From contig NZ_PHTY01000001.1 in the NCBI RefSeq assembly GCF_002813135.1, positions 57,501 through 121,500 of the forward strand: a stretch of DNA of 64,000 bases, written 5' to 3'. This document shows, in pieces, positions 44,818 through 53,653 of the stretch. The notes under the pieces were generated by a model. The model had not been told where the DNA came from. It was given only the letters and a program-made list of their open reading frames with translations, and did no database searches. The translations under genes and the position numbers were made by a program. The stretch comes from Ulvibacter sp. MAR_2010_11 (lineage in GTDB: Bacteria; Bacteroidota; Bacteroidia; Flavobacteriales; Flavobacteriaceae). The stretch's first letter is position 1. Each line of letters begins with the position of its first letter.

Positions 44818-45432
44818 ATGTACATTCCGAAAAACAACATACAGACAGATAAGAATCAAATAATTGACTTTTTAAAGCGATTTAGTTTTGGGACAATAAT
44901 CACCACTAAAAACAATCTGCCAGTTGCGACTCATTTGCCCTTTCTAATTTCTGAATACAATGACTCCATTATTTTAACCTCTCACTTCGCCAAAGCAAAC
45001 GAACAATGGAAAGATATTGAGAAATGTAATATTTTAGTTATTTTCTGCGAACCTCACGCATACATTTCCCCAAAAAATTATGATAAAGAATTAAATGTGC
45101 CTACTTGGAATTATATTTCAGTACACACTTACGGACAAGGGAAAATCATTAACGAGCATGAAAAAGTAAATCAATTACTTGAAAGTACAATTGAAAATTA
45201 TGAAGTTGAATATAAACAACAATGGAATAAATTACCGCAAGATTTTAAAACAAAAATGACAAACGGAATTGTAGCTTTTGAAATAAATGTAACAGAAATC
45301 CAAGCTAAGGAAAAGTTGAGCCAAAATAAATCAGAAAATGAACGGAAAAATATAATCAATTCACTTTCAAACAGCAAAGATTCAAACGAAAAAGTAATTG
45401 CGGAATATATGAACAAACAATTGAACAATTAA
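44818..45432 (+). CDS. cassette 15: PaiB-like FMN-binding protein
   Basis: A 204-aa protein of the PaiB family (FMN-binding split barrel, often called a negative transcriptional regulator or protease synthase regulator). It begins MYIPKNNIQTDKNQIIDFLKRF, with TTKNNLPVATHLPF, HFAKANEQWK, FCEPHAYISPKNY and VPTWNYISVHTYGQ in the family order. The true start is the ATG at 44818, because the longer frame from 44752 begins inside the recombination site. Confidence 0.88.
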   Translation: MYIPKNNIQTDKNQIIDFLKRFSFGTIITTKNNLPVATHLPFLISEYNDSIILTSHFAKANEQWKDIEKCNILVIFCEPHAYISPKNYDKELNVPTWNYISVHTYGQGKIINEHEKVNQLLESTIENYEVEYKQQWNKLPQDFKTKMTNGIVAFEINVTEIQAKEKLSQNKSENERKNIINSLSNSKDSNEKVIAEYMNKQLNN

Positions 45433-45438
45433 AATAAC

Positions 45439-45855
45439 GGCTTACAACATAGTATATAAAAAATTGCTGTTTTGAGCTTAAACAAAGGTCGTTGTAGGTT
45501 CGCTACATCTGCGTTCGGTTCACCCGGTTCTAGGGTTAATCTACCTCTTTCTAGCTTTAATTTGTTTTCCTCAAACAAGCACATACCTGAAGTAATAGCT
45601 TGGTTTCGTAATACCTTTTATTTTTAAAAATAATTTTATTTCTACTTTTTATGTGGTACTCACTTGCAATAGGTAAAGTTTGTCACATCCTATAATAATT
45701 GTAATTTTTAGAATCCATTACGCTAGCCAACACCTCGTACAGCGCATACCTTGGACGTTTAAAGTCCATACACGAAATTCTGTCGAAATTCTCTTATGTA
45801 GATCCCTTTTTGCTATCTTAGTGCTGTATGACACGAACCATACAAGTAAAATGTT
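45439..45855 (+). repeat. attC-like site 15 (class C left arm, long spacer)
   Basis: GGCTTACAAC closes cassette 15, followed by AAC-ATA-GTATATAAAAAAT. The next intact core is GTT at 45853, about 400 nt away, preceded by CCATACAAG. A second box-like GCTAGCCAAC-ACC-TCGTAC sits at 45722-45740. The interval has no convincing gene and may be a decayed, gene-less cassette. Confidence 0.5.
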
Positions 45856-45886
45856 GTGCATAAGTAAAAAAATACATTGCTAAATT

Positions 45887-46369
45887 ATGATAATCAGAAA
45901 AGCAGTTAATAAAGATATAGATGAAATTAGCGACCTAATTCAAAAAGTAACGGATTATAACCCAAATAATTATTCTCCTGAGCAAATAGTCGCTTGGAAA
46001 AAATACAATGCAAAGTCTGAAATAAAAAAACAATTGAACGACAGACTAATTTTTTGTGCTATCGAGGACAATAAAACAATTGGAACGATAGCCTTAAAAG
46101 AGAATTTTATACTCGGATTTTATGTGAATTATTCTATTAGAAATATTGGCATAGGGACAAAATTATTAGATTATTTAGAAAAATATGCTTTATGTAATAA
46201 CATAAAAAAGTTAAAACTAACATCTACTCCATCTGCAATCGAATTTTATAAGAAAAGAGGATACAAAATTAAGGAAAATGTAACTTTATCAATATATGGA
46301 GTGGACTATCCCGAAGTGGAAATGGAAAAAATATTATCGGCCAAAACTTATGCACAACACCTTATATAA
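45887..46369 (+). CDS. cassette 16: GNAT family N-acetyltransferase
   Basis: A 160-aa acetyltransferase that moves an acetyl group from acetyl-CoA to an amine of unknown nature. The N-terminal MIIRKAVNKDIDEISDLI, the TIGTIALKENFIL strand, the acetyl-CoA loop RNIGIGTKLLDYLE (in place of RxxGxG/A) and the SAIEFYKKRGYK motif are present. Its last seven codons and stop lie inside the recombination site, so its C-terminus is site-encoded. Confidence 0.88.
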   Translation: MIIRKAVNKDIDEISDLIQKVTDYNPNNYSPEQIVAWKKYNAKSEIKKQLNDRLIFCAIEDNKTIGTIALKENFILGFYVNYSIRNIGIGTKLLDYLEKYALCNNIKKLKLTSTPSAIEFYKKRGYKIKENVTLSIYGVDYPEVEMEKILSAKTYAQHLI

Positions 46370-46478
46370 TTTAATGCTAGTTCTCGCCTACTTACGAAAA
46401 TCCTCGCGGAGTTTCTATCTGGTATTTATTTGCTAAATTAGGTGCTTAAACACACCACTAATCATACACAAACACGTT
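46349..46478 (+). repeat. attC-like site 16 (class C)
   Basis: TATGCACAAC pairs 10/10 (13/13 if extended) with the start of cassette 16. The stem is AAC-ACC-TTATATAAT / ATCATACAC-AAACAC-GTT. Confidence 0.75.
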
Positions 46479-46512
46479 ATGCCCAATTAAAACGACCCCA
46501 TAATTAATTACG

Positions 46513-48228
46513 ATGAAAGTAAAATTTATTTTTATAGCTCTATTTATTTCGGGGACTGCATATGGACAAGCTGTAAAAAGTGTTGGAACTTCTGCAGATA
46601 TATTAATTGTGAATGCTGAAATTTATACTGTAGATGCTGCAAAAAGCTGGGCAGAAGCAATGGCAATAAAAGATGGGAAAATTATCTATGTAGGCTCACT
46701 TCTGGAAGCAAAAAAATATCAAACAGAGCTTACTAAAATAATAGATGGTGAAGGTAAGTTTATAATGCCTGCACTTTATGATTTGCATTGCCACATATTA
46801 CAGGCAGTGTTGGATGAAGAGCTATATTGTAAAATACAATCAAATTCTCTTGAAGGAACAATAAGGAAGATTCAGGATGGCGTAATCAAACAAAAAAAGA
46901 ATACATGGATAACAGGAGCAGGTTATTATCCAGAACTGTTTGGAGAGATGGGACCAAATAAGAGCTTGCTCGATTCACTCATTCCTGATAAACCGGCTTT
47001 CTTTTTTGACATTGGTTATCACAATATATGGGTTAATTCAAGAGCATTGCAATTAGCTAATATTAATAAAGAAACTATTTACAAAGACCATGTTGACTGG
47101 ATTGTAAAAGATAAAATTACTGGTGAACCTACTGGATGGCTAAAAGAGGATGCTAGGGAGTTAGTTACACATATAGCTCCGAGGCCAAATTATCTGGAAG
47201 CTGATATAAAATATACATTTTCACGGGTGGCAGAAGTGTTGGCTGAAAACGGTATTGTCAGTGTTCAGGATCCCTCATCTTTTGACGTTAATCTATTGAA
47301 GCTCTATCATTCTGCAGATTCACTGGGGTTGATAAAATCTTTCAATGTCTCCTTTGGATTGCCTTATCTGATAACTAATAGCAATCTTTCATTGGATGAA
47401 AGACTATCAGACTTATTATCATTAAGTAAGAAATATCAGTCTAAAAATATAAAGACTAAAACCGTAAAGTTATTCATTGATGGCACGTTAGAATCTCAAA
47501 CTGCAGCCGTGTTAGAACCTTATTTAAATTCAGTGGAAAGGGGAACATTGTTGTATGATTCTCTTCAATTAAACATTATCATACAAAAACTTGATTCAGC
47601 GGGTTTTCAACTGCATTTTCATTCTACCGGGGACAGGGCTATAAGAGCATCGTTAGACGGAATTGAATATGCGATACATGTGAATGGAAATAACTTTGGA
47701 AGACATCAAATAGCACATGCCAACCTGCCTCACCCAGACGATATTCCAAGATTCCGAAAACTAGGCGTTATTGCTAATATGCAACTCTGGTGGATGGATA
47801 ATTCAACTTATTACACAGAATTATTACCTTCTATAATTGGTAAAAACAGAGTTCAACAAATGCATCCATTTAAATCATTTTCGAACCAAGGTGTCCTACT
47901 TTCAGTTGGAAGTGATTATCCTATAACTACATTAAATCCATTCGAAGCAATACAAAAAGCCATAACACGTAAAGAGATTGATTCAAATAATGAGCAAATC
48001 ATCTCTGAAAATGAATGCTTGGATTTATCCGAAACAATAGCAGCATATACAATTGGGGGTGCTTATGCCCAGTTTAAGGAAAAAGAGGCAGGATCATTAG
48101 AAATAGGGAAATGGGCTGATTTTATTTTGTTGGACAAAAACCTGTTTTCAATTGACCCTACGGAAATACATAAAACAAAATTGTTAAAAACATTTTATAG
48201 AGGTAACCAGGTTTTCGAAAATGAATAA
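46513..48228 (+). CDS. cassette 17: exported amidohydrolase (YtcJ-like)
   Basis: A 571-aa metal-dependent hydrolase with a signal peptide (residues 1-19, GTAYGQ). It has the amidohydrolase 3 layout: an N-terminal beta sandwich (ADILIVNAEIYTVD), then the HCH metal motif in LYDLHCHILQ, LHFHSTGDRAI near residue 380, IAHANLPHPDD and the VGSDYPITTLNPFEA loop near residue 480. The substrate is unknown. It is one of the longer cassette genes. Confidence 0.88.
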   Translation: MKVKFIFIALFISGTAYGQAVKSVGTSADILIVNAEIYTVDAAKSWAEAMAIKDGKIIYVGSLLEAKKYQTELTKIIDGEGKFIMPALYDLHCHILQAVLDEELYCKIQSNSLEGTIRKIQDGVIKQKKNTWITGAGYYPELFGEMGPNKSLLDSLIPDKPAFFFDIGYHNIWVNSRALQLANINKETIYKDHVDWIVKDKITGEPTGWLKEDARELVTHIAPRPNYLEADIKYTFSRVAEVLAENGIVSVQDPSSFDVNLLKLYHSADSLGLIKSFNVSFGLPYLITNSNLSLDERLSDLLSLSKKYQSKNIKTKTVKLFIDGTLESQTAAVLEPYLNSVERGTLLYDSLQLNIIIQKLDSAGFQLHFHSTGDRAIRASLDGIEYAIHVNGNNFGRHQIAHANLPHPDDIPRFRKLGVIANMQLWWMDNSTYYTELLPSIIGKNRVQQMHPFKSFSNQGVLLSVGSDYPITTLNPFEAIQKAITRKEIDSNNEQIISENECLDLSETIAAYTIGGAYAQFKEKEAGSLEIGKWADFILLDKNLFSIDPTEIHKTKLLKTFYRGNQVFENE

Positions 48229-48229
48229 C

Positions 48230-48359
48230 TAGGCATAACACCGTATATAAAAAATAGGCGAAACAGTAATAAATTCAAGGCTTTTGGCTCGTATCGAAGT
48301 TCGTGCTTAACCGAAAGTTTTTTGCTTCTAAATTGCCTACTTTTCATATACTAAACGTT
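48230..48359 (+). repeat. attC-like site 17 (class C)
   Basis: TAGGCATAAC pairs 9/10 with the start of cassette 17 (GTTATGCCCA). A long stem GTATATAAAAAATAGGC / GCCTACTTTTCATATAC has only two mismatches. Spacers are ACC and TAAAC (5 nt instead of 6) before GTT. Confidence 0.77.
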
Positions 48360-48391
48360 AGCAGTAATTTTAATGCACCATACTAATAGAA

Positions 48392-49165
48392 ATGAAAAAT
48401 TTTAAAAATTATATTTTTGAATACCTGCTCATATTTATTACAATCATATTAACAATTTCCGGTTTTTGGAATATCTTCTTTGGAACGGATGCAAAACCTA
48501 AACCCTACCAAATATTCCACTTAATAGTGAATTTCAGTTGGCTGTTTTTAATGCTATATCAGCTCACTCTAATTGGAAATAAACAAAGCCAAAAACACAA
48601 GAGGGTTGGACTCTCCATTTTATTTTTTGGCCCTTTATTTTTTGCACAAGCAGTACTATTAGCCATTCATTCGGCTCACAAAGGGTTCGTTTCAGGTGAA
48701 GGAGACTTTATGATTGTACAAAATGTATTAGGTTCGATTGAATTAGGGCTGATAATTTTATTGGCATTTATTCTGAAAAAAAGAAGAAAAATTCATGCTG
48801 CCTTTCTCATTAGTACAGTTGTATTAATGCTGGGTATAAGTATTTTCTTTTTGCTGCTTGCCGTCGCTCCCGAGCTAATCGGTTATGGAATGTATATTAC
48901 TTTCTTTGTAGGCCTACTTTTTTTCTTAAAGGATAGAAGAGATGGATGGCCAATATTGGCATCCAGTTCAGTATTTATTATTAACGACTATATTACTACG
49001 CTCCTGATTAAGCTCGAATTTATTAAACCACTTACTGACTTTGTAGGGTCACTTAACCAAGCAATTGCTTTTTTTGTAAGTTTCATTGTCCTTTTGTTTT
49101 TATTGATATCTACAGGAATAACAAATAAAAGGCGTGCGGGTACTTTAAGAAAAAACTACCGCTAA
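48392..49165 (+). CDS. cassette 18: multi-pass membrane protein, unknown
   Basis: A 257-aa protein with about seven predicted helices (near residues 10-30, 42-60, 70-92, 108-126, 133-157, 160-178 and 225-245). A conserved-looking FHLIVNFSWLFLMLYQL and HSAHKGF suggest histidine ligands, but I do not recognise a family with confidence. Its stop TAA is inside the closing box TACCGCTAAC. Confidence 0.72.
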   Translation: MKNFKNYIFEYLLIFITIILTISGFWNIFFGTDAKPKPYQIFHLIVNFSWLFLMLYQLTLIGNKQSQKHKRVGLSILFFGPLFFAQAVLLAIHSAHKGFVSGEGDFMIVQNVLGSIELGLIILLAFILKKRRKIHAAFLISTVVLMLGISIFFLLLAVAPELIGYGMYITFFVGLLFFLKDRRDGWPILASSSVFIINDYITTLLIKLEFIKPLTDFVGSLNQAIAFFVSFIVLLFLLISTGITNKRRAGTLRKNYR

Positions 49166-49416
49166 CACAGGCTAACTATTCAGCTGTAGATGATTAACTG
49201 AATAGAAATTATTACATTTAAAAAACCAAAGAGGTTCCGACAAATAAGCGAAACTACTTTTGTTCGTCCATCCGAGTCGCACGAAGCTCCCTTCGATACA
49301 ATCCTCTTCGAAGATCACTCAGGGTGACAGCTGCTTCTGAAGCACACTCACAAAAGTAGCATCCCCGCCGACACGAGCGAAGCGAACTGGCGAAGCAAAT
49401 GTTAGCCTTAACCGTT
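49157..49416 (+). repeat. attC-like site 18 (class D)
   Basis: TACCGCTAAC pairs 9/10 with the start of cassette 18 (GTTAGCAGTA). A perfect inner stem GGCTAAC / GTTAGCC has spacers ACA (3) and TTAACC (6) before GTT. The 200-nt loop holds a degenerate CTCAGGGTGACAG repeat. Confidence 0.77.
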
Positions 49417-49479
49417 GTGCTTCATTATTTGACATACCTAATTCAATTAAAATCATATCTTTAGAGAAACTAACCTCTA

Positions 49480-50220
49480 ATGATAAAATTCTTCCGGAAA
49501 ATCCGACAAAATTTATTGACTGAAAATAAATTCAGTAAATATCTGCTTTATGCAATTGGAGAAATAATACTTGTTGTTATTGGAATTTTAATTGCTCTAG
49601 CCATAAATGATTGGAACAATGAAAAACGAATTCAATCAGAAGAAACGGCGACATTGCAAAAACTTATTCAAGACTTAAAAAGTGACAATAAACGGTATTT
49701 GGAAAATATTGAAATTTATAAGAAACAAGATGTTTATTTGACCAATGCTAAAATCATTATATTCAAAAAATCATTGTCAGATAATGAAATAAAAGAAGTA
49801 ATGAATTATTATGGAGCTTATATTAGAGATATTAATCCCAGAAAAACAACTTATGAGGAAATGCTAAATTCTGGTAGGATTTATGCTTTATCTAATGAAA
49901 AATTGGTTGATGATATTATCGAATATTACCAATTTCTTGACAAAAGTATATATCAAAATCAAGAAAGTAGAAGAGAATTTAGAGCTGTATTTTACGGTCC
50001 AGGTTTAACCGATTTTTGGTTTTGGAAAGTTGATGAAGAACCTTTTGATTACGCAAAAGTGTTTTTTAGTGATACTGACTCACCAGCATATAGAGTATTA
50101 AAGCAAAGTGCAGGATGGAGTGCCTCAACTAATAAACAAATGTTGGAAAATAACAAAGAATTGCTAAAAACGAGCAATGATTTAATTAAATACATTGAGA
50201 TAGAATTGAAAAGTAAATAA
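49480..50220 (+). CDS. cassette 19: DUF6090 family membrane protein (copy 5)
   Basis: A 246-aa protein with the family start MIKFFRKIRQNLLTENKFSKY and the helix GEIILVVIGILIALAINDWN. The soluble part is again different from the other copies and has aromatic-rich stretches (FWFWKVDEEPFDYAKVFF). The leader CATATCTTTAGAGAAACT before the ATG matches cassettes 12 and 14. Confidence 0.87.
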   Translation: MIKFFRKIRQNLLTENKFSKYLLYAIGEIILVVIGILIALAINDWNNEKRIQSEETATLQKLIQDLKSDNKRYLENIEIYKKQDVYLTNAKIIIFKKSLSDNEIKEVMNYYGAYIRDINPRKTTYEEMLNSGRIYALSNEKLVDDIIEYYQFLDKSIYQNQESRREFRAVFYGPGLTDFWFWKVDEEPFDYAKVFFSDTDSPAYRVLKQSAGWSASTNKQMLENNKELLKTSNDLIKYIEIELKSK

Positions 50221-50225
50221 TAACG

Positions 50226-50491
50226 AAAGCACAACACAGGCTAACTATTCAGCGGTTAGATGAATACTAGAATGAAATGTCATACAAAAAGCATACATTT
50301 ATAAAACCCAAAAATACGAATACGGCTTTGCCATTGCCCGCCCGTACCGGATGCCAGCCCGACAGTTTATTCTGGCGGGGAACGTTCGGGCGGGACGCTT
50401 ACACGCTGTCTGAAAGACAGCTCCCTGCCGAGGCTGCCGCAGGCGCACCGACCTGTCCTGAGCGTGTCGAAGGGCCATAGCTGCGAGCGTT
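50226..50491 (+). repeat. attC-like site 19 (hybrid class D / class A)
   Basis: AAAGCACAAC pairs 9/10 with cassette 19. The left arm is class D (AAC-ACA-GGCTAACTATTC), but the right arm is class A (CCATAGCT-GCGAGC-GTT), so the inner stem is reduced to about GCTA/TAGC. The loop also carries the GCCAGCCCGACAG...CTGGCGGGG repeat. Confidence 0.7.
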
Positions 50492-50556
50492 AGCAGTAAT
50501 TAAAATAAAATTACAGATAGATAAAAAATAGTGACATTCTATAAAACCAACTAACC

Positions 50557-52629
50557 ATGAAAAAATACATTTTAGTACTCATCGCGCTAATAGGAATTAA
50601 CCACATCATTCAAGCGCAGGAAGACAAATACTTATGGCTTGAAGAGGTTGAAGGTGAAAAAGCATTGGAGTTTGTAAACACCCAAAACAAAACCTCTTTT
50701 GAAGACCTAAATGCCGAGAAAGACTATCAAAATATTTATGATAAAAATTTAGCTATCTATAATTCTAATGAAAATATTGCATATCCATCTATTCGTGGAA
50801 ACTACGCTTATAATTTCTGGCAAGATAAAGACCATGTAAGAGGTATTTGGAGAAGGTCTCCACTTGAAGATTATACAAGTGGAGAGCCTGTTTGGGAAAC
50901 CTTACTTGATATAGATAAACTTTCAGAAACCGATAATATAAAGTGGGTTTTTAAAGGTAGCGAGGGTTTATATCCTGATTATAATCGTTTTTTAGTTCAT
51001 TTGTCAAATGGTGGTGGCGATGCCGTAGTAGTCAAAGAATTTGATGTGAATACAAAGCAATTTTTAACAAATGGATTTTCAATAGAGGAATCAAAGGGTT
51101 CTGCCAGTTATGTAGATGAAAATACGCTGATTGTTGATTCGGATTTTGGAGAAGGCACCATGACTACTTCGGGTTATCCAAGACAAGTAAAATTATGGAA
51201 ACGAGGTACTTCGTTAAAAAATGCACAGCTTATTTATGAGGGGGAAACTTCCGATGTAAGTACATGGGGAGGTATTTTACGTGATGGCTCAGAAGCGTTT
51301 ATATTAGTTTACAGAGATTTAACTACATTCTCTCGCCAAAACTTGGTTTGGATGAACAATGAAATCATAAAACTAGACATTCCGGATGATGCTAGCACAA
51401 ATGGTATTTTAAATAATCAATTTATTATTCAATTAAAATCAGATTGGACAGTCAATTTAAAAACCTATAAAACTGGTACGCTTTTAAGTCTCAATTTTAC
51501 CGAATTATTAAAAGGGAAGAAAGATATTAAAGTGATTGTGGGGCCTGATGCATTTTCGAGTATTGAAGGGGTTTCAACAACCAAAAACAAATTACTTGTT
51601 AACCTATTGACAGATGTTACAGGCAACTTGTATATCTATTCATTCACTAATGGTAATTGGACAAGTAAAAAAGTAAACACCCCTAATTTTGGTAGTATTT
51701 ATATTTTAGGAACCGATTACATTTCAGATAAATATTTTTTTGAGTTTACAGACTTTATAACTCCAACAACTTTGTATTCAGCTGATGCAAATAACAACAC
51801 GTTTAAGGCCTACAAATCATTACCAGCATTTTTTGATGCTAGTAAATATGAAGTAAAACAATACAAAGCAAAATCAAAAGATGGCACGATGGTTCCTTAT
51901 TTTATGGTAGCTGCTAAAGATGTTGAATATGAAGGAACTAACCCTACATTAGTATATGCTTATGGGGGTTTTGAGATTTCCCTATCCCCTTTTTACTGGG
52001 CATCATTTGGCGTATCATGGTTAGAAAAAGGCGGTGTTTTTGTATTGGCTAATATCCGTGGTGGTGGAGAATTTGGTCCAAAATGGCATCAAGATGGAAT
52101 AAAGGAAAAACGACAAAATGTTTTTGACGATTTATACGCAGTATCTGAAGATCTAATTACTAAAAAAGTAACCACACCAAGGCATTTAGGTATTATGGGA
52201 GGAAGTAATGGCGGTTTGTTGGTAGGGGTGGCTTTTACACAACGACCAGATTTATACAATGCAGTAGTTTCTCAAATGCCATTGTTAGACATGCAGCGCT
52301 ATAACAAACTTTTGGCAGGTGCCAGCTGGATGGGCGAATTCGGAGATCCTGATATCCCTGAAGAATGGGAGTACATAAAAAAATATTCACCCTATCATAA
52401 TCTTAAAAAAGGAATGGACTATCCAGAAGTATTCTTCACTACCTCTACACGTGATGATAGAGTGCATCCTGGTCATGCCCGAAAGATGGTTGCTAAAATG
52501 AATGATATGGGTTATAAAACTTTTTATTATGAAAATACCGAAGGTGGTCATGCAGGGAGTTCTACCAGCGAACAAAGGGCAAAATCTGATGCGTTGACGT
52601 TTTCTTATTTGTTGATGAAGTTGAAGTAA
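50557..52629 (+). CDS. cassette 20: prolyl oligopeptidase family serine peptidase
   Basis: A 690-aa exported S9 family peptidase, the largest gene of the array. The signal peptide is residues 1-20 (NHIIQAQ). A beta-propeller domain covers about 80-420, and the alpha/beta hydrolase domain follows. The catalytic serine is in GGSNGGLLVG near residue 553, the aspartate in TSTRDDRVHPGHA and the histidine in EGGHAGSS. It should cleave short peptides after proline or a related residue in the periplasm. Confidence 0.92.
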   Translation: MKKYILVLIALIGINHIIQAQEDKYLWLEEVEGEKALEFVNTQNKTSFEDLNAEKDYQNIYDKNLAIYNSNENIAYPSIRGNYAYNFWQDKDHVRGIWRRSPLEDYTSGEPVWETLLDIDKLSETDNIKWVFKGSEGLYPDYNRFLVHLSNGGGDAVVVKEFDVNTKQFLTNGFSIEESKGSASYVDENTLIVDSDFGEGTMTTSGYPRQVKLWKRGTSLKNAQLIYEGETSDVSTWGGILRDGSEAFILVYRDLTTFSRQNLVWMNNEIIKLDIPDDASTNGILNNQFIIQLKSDWTVNLKTYKTGTLLSLNFTELLKGKKDIKVIVGPDAFSSIEGVSTTKNKLLVNLLTDVTGNLYIYSFTNGNWTSKKVNTPNFGSIYILGTDYISDKYFFEFTDFITPTTLYSADANNNTFKAYKSLPAFFDASKYEVKQYKAKSKDGTMVPYFMVAAKDVEYEGTNPTLVYAYGGFEISLSPFYWASFGVSWLEKGGVFVLANIRGGGEFGPKWHQDGIKEKRQNVFDDLYAVSEDLITKKVTTPRHLGIMGGSNGGLLVGVAFTQRPDLYNAVVSQMPLLDMQRYNKLLAGASWMGEFGDPDIPEEWEYIKKYSPYHNLKKGMDYPEVFFTTSTRDDRVHPGHARKMVAKMNDMGYKTFYYENTEGGHAGSSTSEQRAKSDALTFSYLLMKLK

Positions 52630-52665
52630 TACAGCGACAATTGTCTGATTCCGCAAATAATACAC

Positions 52666-52796
52666 TACTGCTAACAACGTATATAAAAAATAGCGGTTTT
52701 GATGCTTAAACCAAATATAATCAATAAAATATAGGTCAATTATAAATAGAAAAGTTAGTGCTTAAAAACCCGCTACTTTTTAAGTACAAAACCCTT
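52666..52796 (+). repeat. attC-like site 20 (class C, CTT core)
   Basis: TACTGCTAAC pairs 10/10 with the start of cassette 20. A long stem GTATATAAAAAATAGCGG / CCGCTACTTTTTAAGTAC has three mismatches, spacers AAC (3) and AAAACC (6). The core then reads CTT instead of GTT. Confidence 0.75.
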
Positions 52797-52808
52797 AGCC
52801 TGCATTAA

Positions 52809-53357
52809 ATGACTGACAATAAACAAAATATCGAATTTGAAATTGAACGAATAGTAAATTCTGGATATCTTAAAGAATCCAATCTTTACCAAATAAGTGA
52901 TTTCTATTTTGACTTTGAAAAAGATTCCTATTGGATAATAAATGGCGGAATTGAACTTGTATTTCCAAATGGAGCAATAACCTTCGGGTGGAAAAGTGAG
53001 TTTAATATGTTTAATATTATAACTGGAAAATTTAATGAATTGTATGAGTTTGACAACTATAAAACTATCAAAGATGATGGTGTCAGCAAGTTAAAAACAT
53101 TAGCGGGGAAAAAAGTTACCCAAGTTGATCTAAAATGGATTGAATTTGAAGTATATGACCCTGATTTAGAAGATTTCGTAAAAAAGGAAACAGTTATTGA
53201 AATCAATTTGGAGTTTGACAGTAAAGAAAAGCTACAAATCGCTTCAATTAATTATGAACTTACAGTGGATGATCAACCTTATAATTTCAGAAATGCTGTT
53301 GATTCAGAATTACTGATAGCATTAAATAGAAAATTTGATTTAAATAACGCGGGCTAA
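52809..53357 (+). CDS. cassette 21: soluble protein, unknown
   Basis: A 182-aa acidic protein without signal peptide or recognised family. Alternating strands such as YWIINGGIELVFPNGAITFGW suggest a beta-rich fold. The start is 15 nt after the core and the stop TAA lies in the closing box GCGGGCTAAC. Confidence 0.68.
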   Translation: MTDNKQNIEFEIERIVNSGYLKESNLYQISDFYFDFEKDSYWIINGGIELVFPNGAITFGWKSEFNMFNIITGKFNELYEFDNYKTIKDDGVSKLKTLAGKKVTQVDLKWIEFEVYDPDLEDFVKKETVIEINLEFDSKEKLQIASINYELTVDDQPYNFRNAVDSELLIALNRKFDLNNAG

Positions 53358-53619
53358 CATCACCTATAACTGCAGTGCTAAGTTGGTTAGGTTAATGAAA
53401 AGTCGCACAATTTTACTTACATTTATCTAACCGATAAAATTAACCAAGCGGCTTTGCCAGTACCCGCCAGTACCGGATGCCAGCCCGACAGTTGATTCTG
53501 GCGGGGCACGTTCGGTACGGGACGCTTCCTCGCTGTCTGAGAGACAGCTCCCAGCCGAAGCTGTCGCAGGCGCACCGACCTGTCCTGAGCGAAGTCGAAG
53601 GGCCATAGCTGCGAGCGTT
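53349..53619 (+). repeat. attC-like site 21 (class A)
   Basis: GCGGGCTAAC pairs 8/10 with the start of cassette 21. Class A arms are AAC-ATC-ACCTATAAC and CCATAGCT-GCGAGC-GTT. The loop contains both the GCCAGCCCGACAG repeat and the CCTGAGCGAAGTCGAAGGG repeat. Confidence 0.77.
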
Positions 53620-53653
53620 GTGTGCAATATTGTTGAACTTAACGATAAGAACC

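Noticed and set aside
45680-45883. 67-aa plus-strand open frame before the GNAT gene
   Set aside because: It crosses the cassette core, has no recognisable features and lies in the probable decayed interval.
53618-53620. TTG start codons exactly at cassette cores (also 40344 and 57087)
   Set aside because: They are the TT of the GTT core followed by G; in each case a start further in gives a proper signal peptide or family N-terminus.
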